Shown piece after piece: positions 22,600 to 32,845 of a stretch of DNA of 64,000 nt. The DNA is taken from assembly GCA_024364735.1 (NCBI GenBank), contig JAGFNQ010004757.1, positions 250,421 to 314,420 of the forward strand, written 5' to 3'. Each line of letters opens with the position of its first letter. Position 1 is the first letter of the stretch. The position numbers and the translations under genes were made by a program. Under the pieces are notes generated by a model. That model saw nothing but the letters and a program-made list of their open reading frames with translations. It was not told the DNA's origin and searched no databases. The DNA is from Boesenbergia rotunda. Its lineage: Eukaryota > Streptophyta > Magnoliopsida > Zingiberales > Zingiberaceae.

Positions 22600-23724
22600 T
22601 TAAGTAAGGTCACAATTGGAGTAATACTCCGGATTTTCGAAATCAGCAAGATTATGAATTAAATTTTCTAGCATATTGACCTTATGTTTTAGGGTTTCAT
22701 TTTCTTGTTTCAATTTTCTGAAATTTGCCTTAATTAATTTACATGAATCAATCACATTATTCAAGGTAAATAACGGATTTTCAAATACTGTAAATTTACC
22801 TTTATCGATTGTTTGTCCGGCATTCTTGGTAGCTCTTTTATCTGTGCATTCACTTTTGTAACGCCGGAACTCCTGGCACTTGAAGCATTGAATGCGACTT
22901 TTGTCCTTTCGTGCTTTTGGAACTGGTTCCTTTGTCGTCATCGGTGGTGTCGTTTGAATCTTACGAGTAGGACACTCGCTTTGGTAGTGCCATCTCTCCC
23001 TGCATGTGTAACAAATTATATGATTTTTAAAATCTGAATTTACACTTTTACCTTTTGATTCCTTATTGGGAATCTCCCCCTTGATTCTCGCTGTCTCGAA
23101 TCTAGGCTCATTTTCTGATTCTGTGTCTGAGTCGAACTCGGGTACTGGTTGAAGCTCCTTCTTTGGTGGTTCTTTAGGAGTTTTTCCTGCAATAGAATTT
23201 ACACCTTCCTCGACCATTACAGTATCTGTTTGATTATTTAATTCTAATTTTGAAAAGAATTCGAAATCGGTTACCGTCTCAGTCAATTCGTCGTCTGATT
23301 CTGGTTCGACTTTGGATTCGGGTTCAGACTCTAACTCGGCTATTTGTGCTTGGACCGAAAGGGCAAGATAACTTACCTGATCTTCTTCTTCATCTGAGAT
23401 CTCTTGATAAAGGTTAATCAATTTTTCCCAGATTTCTCTAGCACATCTGCATGGACCTACTAGCTCGAGTTGCTCCTTGGTTAGGCCACATTGTAGAATT
23501 ACAGTTGCCCTTGCATCAGTCTCGATTTGGTTGAGAGTTCGTTCATCCAATTTATCCCACTCGATTGATAACTCATCTTCTACGGGAAAAGAGAATCCCG
23601 TTTGGATGATCAGCCATAAGTCCATGTGGGCCTTCAGAAGGGACTCCATTTGACTTCTCCAAAAATTGAAGTTCTCGCCGGAGAATAGTGGTGGACAGGC
23701 ACTGTTCCACTCTTGGATGACCAT
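22600..23724 (-). CDS. gag: Gag-like protein of the non-autonomous element (374 aa, uninterrupted)
   Basis: Copia-type capsid/nucleocapsid protein expected to package element RNA in cytoplasmic particles. The ATG at 23724 is the first in a 500-base leader after the PBS and gives a full-length frame with no stop. The N-terminal half shows the copia gag fold: WNSACPPLFSG, NFNFWRSQMESLL, then LWLIIQTGF, TDARATVILQCGL and CAREIWEKLINLY. An acidic linker follows (residues about 130-215, Glu/Asp/Ser-rich). Knuckle 1 is CYTCRERWHYQSEC (CX2CX4HX4C intact); knuckle 2 is CFKCQEFRRYKSEC, where the zinc-binding His is Arg. A coiled coil (LKQENETLKHKVNMLENL) is near the C-terminus. No protease, integrase or RT follows. 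It is the only long undamaged retroelement gene in the window. Confidence 0.9.
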   Translation of the reverse strand: MVIQEWNSACPPLFSGENFNFWRSQMESLLKAHMDLWLIIQTGFSFPVEDELSIEWDKLDERTLNQIETDARATVILQCGLTKEQLELVGPCRCAREIWEKLINLYQEISDEEEDQVSYLALSVQAQIAELESEPESKVEPESDDELTETVTDFEFFSKLELNNQTDTVMVEEGVNSIAGKTPKEPPKKELQPVPEFDSDTESENEPRFETARIKGEIPNKESKGKSVNSDFKNHIICYTCRERWHYQSECPTRKIQTTPPMTTKEPVPKARKDKSRIQCFKCQEFRRYKSECTDKRATKNAGQTIDKGKFTVFENPLFTLNNVIDSCKLIKANFRKLKQENETLKHKVNMLENLIHNLADFENPEYYSNCDLT

Positions 23725-24236
23725 TTAGTTTATACCTTGCACACAAGAGAAATAACAGAAATGTACCAAGACTTGGTCTTGGATTAGTAGTGTAGGAGAG
23801 AAAAAAATATAGCCCAACAAAAATATTACACGAATTTCGAGATAAAATAATAATAAAAAGTTATGACAAATTTTTGAAAATATTGATTTTATCAATTCTG
23901 ATTAATGATGAAAGAGTAAGAATTCAATGTTTAAAAAACTTTACTCAAATTAGGGTAGCACGAATTTCGAGAAAAAAATATTAAAATAATAATAAAAAAT
24001 TTTATGACAAATTTTCAAAAATTGATCATTTTAACAATTCTAACTTATGGTGAAAAAAATGAGAATTCAAAATTAAAACCACGCACAAATATTATTTATT
24101 AAAAAAAAGATCGAGTGGTGTTGCACCAACCTCGATTAACGAAAAAGAAAAGAAAAATTAACAATTTCGTAAATCCGAAAAAAAAACTCTCAAATTGGTG
24201 GTTGCACCAAATTTGAGCTTCCCTACTCTGATACCA
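23725..24236 (-). other. Leader with PBS and duplicated 130-bp segment
   Basis: The minus strand from 24236 begins TGGTATCAGAGT (24225-24236), a methionine-tRNA PBS with one mismatch, two bases from the LTR. The leader contains a direct repeat with period 130 bp: the block starting CACGAATTTCGAGA occurs at 23829 and 23959. No ORF lies upstream of gag. Confidence 0.85.
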
Positions 24237-24238
24237 CT

Positions 24239-25599
24239 TGTTGGATCGAGAGAATATGATAGAGGAGAGGTGAATATCGTAAAAAACTTTTCGGATTCGA
24301 GGTTAAGAGAATACGCAGCGGAATTGAAAACACAGCACAAGAACTCAAGCGATTTTACTTAGTTCGGAGTCGCGGTCAGCTCCTACTCCAAGGCTCACGG
24401 TCGTTGACCGTTTACTGCGGGCAATTCTATATGTGCGCAAATGTTTACAGAAAAAGATTACAGTTGTAGTATAGTAAACTAAAAATTAAACTCTTCGTTA
24501 TCGATGTCCGGTGTGGATCGTGCTTTGGAGCAGAGAGTCGTTGTCAGCGCTTGAATCTCGAGATGGGAGGTTTTCGGAGCAGAGCGCTTGAGTTGAAGAG
24601 CGTATTGGCGTTGGAAGAATTGTGTTTCGAAGCCTTGGGGGTCGAGGCCCTTTTATAGCAGTCGTGGGGGTGCCCGGGACGCTGGGGGCGCCCTCCACGT
24701 GTCTCTCGATTCGCAAACCTTCATCCGCAACTCGGTCAGCCCTTATCCCTCCAGGATCGGGCTCGAGGTTTGACGGGGGCGTCCGGGAAGCAGGGGCGCC
24801 CGGGTTGACTTGGTCTGCTGGCTTCTCACTGACTTGAACTCTATCTGCTTCGTTGGCTTGAACCCAGGGCGCCCAGGAGCACGGGGCCGCCCGACCCAGT
24901 GAGCTTTCGAAGCATTTTCTTGCTCAACTCTTGTTTGGCATTGCCTTGGGAGCGCCCGGGACCTCCGGGGCGCCCTGCCCAACTGCTGCCCCTCTACTTT
25001 GGAGCGTTCTGAGCTACAAAAACTCGTTCCTTCGGTCCTGCATCCAGGGTTAGTACCAAACATGATAAAGCAAGTATGTTAGTGAATTTTACAGCCGTAG
25101 CTGTCTTGGTTTTGACTTTGGGTCTCCAAAATAGAACCCTAGGTCGAACCGACGCCTACTGTTCCCTCGACGGGGAACGCGTCCTCACCTACTCCTCTCA
25201 GGAGAATTTACCTGTTGCCAACTGGCTCCTCCGGTTGGACTTTTGCCCAGCAATCCTTCGCCAGGTGCCTAGCAGCCCTTCGCCAGGTCTTTGGTACCAA
25301 ACAATCCTTCGCCCGGTGCCTAGCAGCCCTTCACCAAGTCTTTGTTTCCTGGCAGTCCTTCACCAGGTGCCTAACAGCCCTTGCCAGGTCTTTGTTTCCT
25401 GGCAGTCCTTCGCCAGGTGCCTAGCAGCCCTTCGCTAGGACTTTGTTTCCTATCAATCCTTCGCCAGGTGCCTAGCAGCCCTTCGCAAGGACTTCTTTCT
25501 GCACACTTGAGTAACTTCGTTAGATCACAAATAGTACTTAACTTTAAATCCTTTACCAATATCAAAACATGGTTCGATATGGTGCTTCCTGCACCAACA
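24239..25599 (-). repeat. 5' LTR (right) of the gag-only element
   Basis: 1361 bp, TGTTGGATCGAG to GCACCAACA. Compared with the left LTR it has a shorter GC-rich CTGGGGGCGCC repeat (24663-24697, essentially one unit) and more of the CCTTCGCCAGGTGCC units (25254-25492). Confidence 0.93.
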
Positions 25600-26325
25600 G
25601 TGAGGAGGTCCAGATTCACCCTCAATAGACGGGGGGAGTTACGAGGATCGCCACCGACCTTGCACCGGAGCTGAGAAGCCGTCTAATCGACTGCCTGCAG
25701 AGCCATCGAGATGTCTTCACCTGGGCTGCCGAGGAAATCAAAGGAGTCCCCAAAGCTCTAGCCATGCATCACTTGTATGTAATCCCTGGAGCTCAGTCGG
25801 TGAAATAGAGGTGAAGATATTTTGCACCCGAACAAGATAAAGCTATCAGAGAAGAAGTCAGCAAGCTGTTAAGAGTCGGGCACATAAGAGAAGTTCAATT
25901 CCCGGCCTGGTTAACTAATGTAGTCCTTGTCCCTAAGCCAGGGGTAAATGACGGGTTTGTATTGATTTTCGAGATTTGAATAAAGTCTGCCCTAAGGATT
26001 GTTACCCCTTACCTCGAATAGAAAGTAGATTCTACTATCGGTTGTGATTTCATTTCGATGTTGGATGCTTATCAAGGCTACCATCAAGTTCCTCTCGCTC
26101 CTGAAGACTAGGAGAAAGTCAGCTTTGTGATAGCAGATGACACATATTGATTTTTGAGATTTGAATAAAGTCTGCCCTAAGGATTGTTACCCCTTGCCTC
26201 GAATAGAAAGTAGATTCTACTATCGGTTGTGATTTCATTTCGATGTTGGATGCTTATCAAGGCTACCATCAAGTTCCTCTCGCTCCCGAAGACTAGGAGA
26301 AAGTCAGCTTTGTGATAGCAAAGAA
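25600..26325 (+). pseudogene. Retand RT N-terminus, tandem unit 2 (right part)
   Basis: Starts with the right TSD copy (GTGAG, 25600-25604) and carries on unit 2: RT N-terminal block, PKPGVNDG region, LDAYQGYHQV, and the internal 185-bp duplication (25960 and 26145). It ends at the same GATAGCA/AAGAA join into an LTR fragment as unit 1. Numerous stops. Confidence 0.88.
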
Positions 26326-26575
26326 GACTTCCGGTCAGGTCTTCTTGCCCAGTCCTTGACCAAGACTTCTTTGCCCGACTTCCGGTCAGGTCTTCTTGCC
26401 CAGTCCTTGACCAGGACTTCTTTTCCCAGCCCTTTGCCAGGACTTCTTGCCTAGTGTACCTAGGACTTCTTCCTGCACACTCAGTGAACAAGTTAGAACA
26501 CAATAACATCTTAACTTCTGAACCCTTTGCCATTATCAAAACCCAGGTTTGACTTAGGTGCTGCCTGCACCAACA
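26326..26575 (-). repeat. 250-bp LTR fragment at the unit 2 / unit 3 junction
   Basis: Same LTR end, same breakpoints and same length as 17561-17810, with a few substitutions. Without a TSD, it is a by-product of tandem duplication rather than an insertion. Confidence 0.92.
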
Positions 26576-27420
26576 GAAGCTCCCCACGAATACACCCTGG
26601 TAATTCTTGCACGGATTGCAAATTATGAGGTTGAGCGTATCTTCGTGGATATAGATAGTTCTATGAACATCTTGTACAAGGCCACCCTAGATCAAATGCA
26701 GATTAACGAGGATGAACTACATCCAGTTTCGACTCCGCTCATCGTCTTCATCGGGTACCGAGTATAGCCGATAGGGCAAATTACCCTATTGTTGTCGTTG
26801 GGTGGTGACACGGTGGAGAGGATGAGGAGAACTCCTTTCCTGGTCGTCGATTCTCCCTCATCCTACAACGCCATCTTGGGGCGCCTGACACTCAGCATAT
26901 TTCGGTGGACTCGGTCTACCACCATAAGATCAAGTTTTCGATAGGCGATCAGGTGACCAAGGTTAGCTAGCATAGCGGCGATGCTACAGTGGGGAAGTCC
27001 GATCGGAGTCTCGCAAGAATTCGAAGTCTCACGAAGCTCTGTAAATTGATATCACCGACCCATGAGAGGAGGAAGGACCCAAAGAAGAATGGAGGGTGGT
27101 CGGGAGTGAGGAGGTCCAGATTCACCCTCAATAAACGGGGGGAGTTACGAGGATCGCCACCGACCTTGCACCAGAGCTGAGAAGTCGTGTTATCAACTGC
27201 CTGCAGAGCCATCGAGATGTCTTCACCTGGGCTGCCGAGGAAATCAAAGGAGTCCCCCCAGCTCTAGCCATGCATCACTTGTATGTAATCCCTGGAGCTC
27301 AGTCGGTGAAATAGAGGCGAAGATATTTTGCACCCGAACAAGATAAGGCTATCAGAGAAGAAGTCAGCAAGCTGTTAAGAGTCGGGCACATAAGAGAAGT
27401 TCAATTCCCGGCCTGTTTAA
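26576..27420 (+). pseudogene. Retand protease and RT N-terminus, tandem unit 3
   Basis: Third copy of the protease block. The active site is damaged: the triad reads D-I-D (VDIDSS, 26646-26663) where units 1 and 2 read D-T-G. A short frame from before the LTR-fragment end (26558) to 26767 covers EAPHEYTLVILARIANY through FIGYRV. A ~50-bp region near 26900-26965 is shortened compared with the other units. Runs on into the only RT copy that continues past the palm. Confidence 0.88.
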
Positions 27421-28618
27421 CTAATGTAGTCCTTGTCCCTAAGCCAGGGGTAAATGACGGGTTTGTATTGATTTTCGAGATTTGAATAAAGTCTGCCCTA
27501 AGGATTGTTACCCCTTGCCTCGAATAGAAAGTAGATTCTACTATCGGTTGTGATTTCATTTCGATGTTGGATGCTTATCAAGGCTACCATCAAGTTCCTC
27601 TCGCTCCCGAAGACCAGGAGAAAGTCAGCTTTGTGATATCAGATGACACATATTGCTATAATGTCATGTCTTTTGGATTGCGCAATGCTGGGGCAACTTA
27701 CCAGCGGATGATGGACAAGGTATTCAAGAATTAGTTTGGGAGGAACATTGAAGTGTACGTGGATGATATCCTGGTCAAGACTGACAAGGGAAAGGACATG
27801 ATAGCCGACTTAGAAGAAACATTCGCCACCCTGAGGGCCAACAAGCTGAAGTTGAACCCTGCTAAGTCCTGTTCTGGGTGAAGAGTAGCCGATTCTTGGG
27901 ATATATGGTGACAGAGAGGGGAATTGAGGCTAATTCAGAAAAAGTAAGGGTTATTCTGGATATGTCATCCCCTCACAACTTCAAGGAAGTACAATGGCTG
28001 AATGGTAGGATTACGACTCTGTCGAGGTTCATCTCCAATTCTACAGACAGGACTTTACCATTCTTCAAGACTCTGAGAAAGGCAGTCAAGATCGACTGGG
28101 ATGACTAGTGTGAGAAGGCATTTGCTGATCTGAAGGCCTATCTCGCCGAGCTCCCGATCCTCTACAAGCCAGTAGAGGGGGAGACATTATTTGTCTACCT
28201 ATCTGTAGCAGAACAAGCAGTGGGCTCTGCGCTCATCCGAGAAGAAAGTATGGTGCAATATCCCCTCTATTTCTTCGGATATCTCCTGAAGGATGCCGAG
28301 ACGCGATACACTATGATGGAGAAGCTGACCTATGCTCTGGTCTTAATGGCCCGAAGGCTAAGGCCATACTTCTTAGCATATCCTGTAGTGGTTCTCACCA
28401 ACAGCCCGCTCAGATGGGTCCTCACCAATCCTGAAGCTTCAGGTCGACTGATCAAATGGACAACAGAGCTAAGCGAGCACGGGATTGACCTCGTACCGCT
28501 ATTAAGGCACAAGCTTTCTCAGATTTCATGCTCGTACCGCTATTTTGGCCCACTTTGCAGGCCGACGCTCTCAAGTTCGTGGTCGGATGTGAGGCTTGCT
28601 AGAGACATCAACATGTGA
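27421..28618 (+). pseudogene. Retand reverse transcriptase and RNase H, degenerate
   Basis: RT copies element RNA into DNA; RNase H removes the RNA strand. Visible blocks: PKPGVNDG, LDAYQGYHQV, NVMSFGLRNAGATYQRMMDKVF, the catalytic YVDDILVK (YVDD at 27756-27767), LKLNPAKS, FLGYMVTERGIEANSEKV, the connection region with FKTLRK, then RNase H-like FADLKAYLAELPIL, YPLYFFGYLLKDAETRY and PLRWVLTNPEASGRLIKW. Stops interrupt it (for example near 27735 and 28106) and a frame change near 27875. After about 28560 the RNase H end and integrase zinc-binding domain are mostly deleted. Confidence 0.9.
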
Positions 28619-29516
28619 CTCATCGACCAATCGAGCCCATGCGAGTCTCCATATGGTCATGCCCATTCGATCAGTGGGGAAAGGACATTGTAGGCCCATT
28701 TCCCATCGAACCTTAGTAAAAGAAGTTCCTGCTAGTTCTCGTGAACTATTTTTTCAAATGTGTGGAAGCTGAGCCCCTGGCACACATCATGGAGGCCGCG
28801 GTGATGAAGATCCTATGGAGGGATATCGTCTGCAGATACGACATCCCTCACAAGCTGGTGTCGGATAATGGAACGCAGTTTGCCGGTCGCAAAGTCAAAG
28901 AATGGTGCGAGGGGCTAGGCATTCGCCAAGCCTTCACTTCGGTCGCGTACCCTCAGGGCAATGGCCAAGCTGAGGTCGTTAACTGGGAAATCCTCAGAGG
29001 ACTCAAGATATAACTAGATCATATTGGAGGCAGCTGGGTCGAGGAGCTCCCCGGCATCTTGTGGTCCTACCGTACCACTCCACGAGAAGGGACTGGCCAG
29101 AGTCCTTTTCAGTTGGCATACGGATCTGAGGTCGTGATTTCGGTGGAGGTAGGCGAGGATTTCGTCCGGCGACAGTACTATAACAAAGAGGATAATGACC
29201 AAGAGCAGCTGATCGACCTCGATCTCGTGTCTAAGGTCCATGATAAAGCAGCTGCCCGGCTGGAAGCATACCGACAACGTATGCAACAAGCCTACAATTG
29301 TCGGGTAATTGCCCGTAGCTTTAAAGCAGGAGACAAGTTCTGGAAGAGGATCAAACTAGTCGGCGACCCGGGGAAGCTGGAGCCTCAGTGGGGCGGACCC
29401 TACATCATCACCAGAAAGTTCACAGGAGGCAACTACTTTCTGGAGGATGACAAAGGCAAGGGGCTGGAGAGGCCATGACACACCAATTATCTCCGACCTT
29501 ATCGTACTCAGTGAGA
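28619..29516 (+). pseudogene. Retand integrase, degenerate
   Basis: Inserts the DNA copy into the genome. Ordered blocks: WSCPFDQWGKDIVGPFPIEP, VNYFFKCVEAEPLAHI, DIPHKLVSDNGTQF, GIRQAFTSVAYPQGNGQAEVVN, LPGILWSYRTTPREGTGQSPF, LAYGSEVVISVEV, then the C-terminal AYNCRVIARSFKAGDKF and KLEPQWGGPYIITRKF. Of the DD(35)E triad, the second Asp (SDNG) and the Glu (GQAE) are present, but the position usually Asp in VDYF is Asn (VNYF). Stops near 28715 and 29011 and a frame change near 29450 also inactivate it. Pol ends near 29516. Confidence 0.9.
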
Positions 29517-29619
29517 TTTGGAGTAATACATATAAAACTTGTATTCGTTTGGCACTGTCTTGCAGTTCAATAAACAAAGAAGCAAGTGAAATATTACTTG
29601 AAGAACACCGATTACTTGC

Positions 29620-29882
29620 CTGCTTAAAACCCTACTACATCGCGGTGTTGTGGATGCCCAAGGTGAGTAGGCTTGGTCTGCGTGCTGTGGATGCCCAACC
29701 AAGAGCTGTTAAAACCCTACTACCTCGTGGTGCTACGGATGCTCGAGGTGAGTAGGCTTGGTCCGGGTATTGTGGATGCCTAACCAAGAGCTGTTAAAAC
29801 CCTACTAGCTCGCGGTGCTGCGGATGTCCGAGGTGAGTAGTCTTGGTTTTGGTGCTGCGGGTGCCCGACCAAGAGCTGTTAA
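29620..29882 (+). repeat. Retand 3' minisatellite, left block (~85-bp units)
   Basis: Units begin TTAAAACCCTACTACCTCG and contain two GGTGCTGCGGATGCCCGA-like cores; starts at about 29624, 29709 and 29793. Tandem repeats between pol and the 3' LTR are common in Tat elements. The array was cut by the copia insertion at 29883 and continues at 45292. Its last five bases, GTTAA, are the left TSD copy. Confidence 0.9.
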
Positions 29883-31559
29883 TGTTAGTAGGAGCCCTAG
29901 AGTCAATTATATGATGATTGACTAGGGACATTTTGTATCATATTCTATTATTAATAAAGACATGTTTGGTTATTATACATACTTTGTATTTGTGACAAAT
30001 AACTAAGTATAATAATGTCCTTGGGTAGTAGGTTCTTATCTACATTATAACGATTGGTTGTATCGATAGTGAGATAATGTAGAGAACACTACACTAAATC
30101 ATTCCTAGTCAAGTATTAATATTCAAGGACAATATTAATGCATGGAGACTAGCATGTAGGTCAAATGATGACTTGAGCTCACAAGTCATGGATATGTGAT
30201 ATCAAGTTGACACATGGGTATACATTGGAGAATGTGTACTGAATTGACCCGCCATAAGAAAGTTTCATAGATTGTCATATGAGTATTATAAACTTTCTCA
30301 TGTGACTATTAGTATGGATAGTCCTTAGACCTGAAGTCACTACGGTTCCCTACATAAGGAGTTATGTACTTTGGTATCGTCAAACGTCACCCGTAACAGG
30401 GTAGACTATAAAGGCAATCGCTGGGTATGTAATGAATTATGCGGAGAGATATGAGTGATGTAGATAGGATCTATCCCTCCCATATGACGGGAGTGATATC
30501 TGTAGGACCCTTGATCGAGTAGGACTACTAAAACGCATGACCATGCTCAAATGAGTCAATATGAGATATTGAGCTCATTTGTTTGAGTGAGTCTACTCGG
30601 GGATCAAGAAACACAAGATTGACTGAGGACGACACGGTGTATGCCTCATTGGTCAATCTACAAATCGAAGATAGAAGGACAAGGTCATACATTATCATAG
30701 TCACGGAGGTTTAGTCTGATCTCGACTTTTCTGGTTACTTGGGTAGCAATGATGCATTGCTAGATACCGCTCATTGCTTATGTGTCTAAAGTGTTTAGGC
30801 ACATTGACAACGTTACGAGAACTTATTGGTCACACACTAAGGACACGATGCTTCTGAGATTAATTGATCTTGGTTTGACTAAGATTTGATTCGAATTGGA
30901 TTAATTGAGTTAGACTCAAGTGAATCCAATTAGATTATGGGATTGACTCTAATTTGAGTTAGACTCATCTAGATTAGACTCAACCACTTAATTATGGATA
31001 ATATTCATTAAAGGGTTTAATAAATAATATTTAAGAGGAAGGCTAAGAGACATTTTATTCATTAGATGAATAGAATATTAAGAGTCTCAAGGAATACCAA
31101 GAGGCTTGGTATTCATTGGGTTTTATTAGCATTAAGATGAGAGGAGCTCAAGGGACATAGACCCTTGATATTCATTAGATGAGTATAAATACCCCCCCCC
31201 CCCTTGTCAATGTCTAGAGTGTGCATCTCTCTTCCTCTTCTTTCTTCCTCCTTGTCCATAACTCCCTAGTGGAGGTTCTTGTGCTTTGTGAACCATCCCA
31301 AGTTGTTAGCATAACTTAGATGGTTCCTCTCCGAGGCGTAGATCGTGTTCGTATGGATATGCATAGAGGCACGAACACTTGAACGTGCAAGAGATCCGGC
31401 GAAACAAAGGACTAGTGGGATAAACGAAGGGCACGCGACAAAGGTATTCCTATAAGATAGGAATTGCAGATCACTTTGTATGAGTTTTCTTTCGCATGGA
31501 TCGCTCGAGGGATCTTATTTCCGCTGCGATTTTAAATATTTTACCCATAGATCCCTACA
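29883..31559 (+). repeat. 5' LTR of copia copy 1
   Basis: TGTTAGTAGGAGCCC to ATCCCTACA, 1677 bp. The first ~145 bp differ from the 3' LTR at about eight positions. Same family as the solo LTR 47487-49130 and the LTR 56626-58290. Confidence 0.95.
31184..31191 (+). promoter_or_regulatory. TATA box in copia 5' LTR
   Basis: TATAAATA followed directly by a 12-base C run and a CT-rich stretch that probably marks the start of R. Same arrangement in all four LTR copies of this family in the window. Confidence 0.7.
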
Positions 31560-31560
31560 G

Positions 31561-31572
31561 TGGTATCAGAGC
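31561..31572 (+). other. Primer binding site of copia copy 1
   Basis: TGGTATCAGAGC, exact match to the initiator methionine tRNA-type PBS, one base after the LTR. Confidence 0.95.
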
Positions 31573-32845
31573 CACTAGCGAAAGATCGTACAAAGTTTAG
31601 AAAAGTTTTATATGTGATATAGAAGTAGGATATAATTTTATTATAGATTGTATAATGTATGAGCATTTGTCGAGATACAAAAGTTTGTGTTGATCAAACT
31701 AAAAGTCTATAGCATCATCATATGAAATATGAAAGTGTGCTATGATGCGAATATACTTGACAAATTTTATAACCTAGGGTTTCGGCTCATGAGCATTTTA
31801 CAATCATAATAAAATTGATGTCCTAAATCTATTGTATGTGATTGATGACATGGTGCATGGTTATAACCTTAACCCCAATGTGATTGGATGTATATGTGTG
31901 TGTGTGCATGTTGTAATTCATAATACGGTCTATGTGTCGTGCCTTGTCTCTATTTTTCCTAGTTGTAAAAATAGATTTAGACATGAATGTAACTCGAGTT
32001 TTCCTACATTGAAATGTACAAAAGGAGCAGTGAAGTGTCCATTGAAGAATGAAGTTACAAGAAGGATGCCGACCACACACGATGACCGAAGGATGTACTT
32101 GGAGATGATGTTATCCCTAGGTTGACTATCGATCTTCTCATTGGCTTGAGAAGATCGTAGTATACGGGTCATAACCATGTCACGTTTTCTTGCTTATATG
32201 TTGATATATGCTATGTATGTGTATGTGATGCATGCTTAGATGTTTATCTTAATTAAGTCAACTCGATATGCCTACCAAAGTTTGGTACTCATAAACTACC
32301 TCGATCATTTGTTGTTGGGTTTGCTAAAGCAAAGCAACACATTTTATCTTGGTAGAGTGCGAGAGGACAATCGTGATGTCCCGCTATCAAACTTTGGGTG
32401 ACACTTAACTAAGTCCCCTCAATTAGATTGAGAAACTTGGAGGCATATCCCAAAAGTTGTGAAAATTGGGTAAGAGAACAATTATTCCATGTCTTGGGCA
32501 ATTAGCCAAAGCTAACTCAAGATGATATGTAATGTGGATCTTGACCCTTTGTTTCAAAGAGTTGCATGAGATGTAATTGGTAAAATATTACCTACCTAAT
32601 TATACCAAGTCTTGGATGATTAGCAAAAACTAACTCAAGATGAAGTATAATATGGATCTTGTCCCACATGAATAATGATTGTTATTTGGTTTAGAGCTAG
32701 TAGTATTGGTAAATTGAGTTTGCCTACATCCATGACTAGCCCCAACCAAAGCTCTACGATTCAGTGGGAGCATCATTTAATATGCCTAATTAAATGAATT
32801 AGATATGATACTTATTTCTGCATAATTTTACTGTTGTAGATCACC
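31573..32845 (+). other. Copia 5' leader with conserved hairpin
   Basis: About 1.27 kb without gag coding. It holds a TGTGTGTGTG microsatellite (near 31893) and a perfect 10-bp stem, CGATCTTCTC (32130-32139) and GAGAAGATCG (32148-32157), with an 8-base loop. The same hairpin is unchanged in copy 2 (58863-58890). A small upstream frame starting near 31832 (MYVIDDMVHG) is also present in copy 2 but diverges in length. Confidence 0.75.

Larger units (their letters stand above)
18349..25599 (-). mobile_element. Gag-only non-autonomous LTR retrotransposon with intact gag, minus strand
   Basis: LTRs at 18349-19732 and 24239-25599, PBS next to the right LTR and polypurine tract next to the left LTR, so transcription runs right to left. 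A perfect TSD GTGAG (18344-18348, 25600-25604) and the undisturbed homologous site at 16844-16853 prove the insertion. The 4.5 kb interior has one gene (gag, 22600-23724) and a long AT-rich non-coding part with repeated polypurine tracts; no pol. Total 7251 bp. The tracts, gag type and PBS fit a Sirevirus (copia) derivative mobilised in trans. Confidence 0.93.

Noticed and set aside
23240..23420. Acidic region of the intact gag as a transcriptional activator
   Set aside because: An acidic linker between capsid and zinc knuckles is ordinary for this gag type.
31140..31260. C run near 31192 as a G-quadruplex or regulatory motif
   Set aside because: A single homopolymer without separated G tracts; better explained as slippage after the TATA box.
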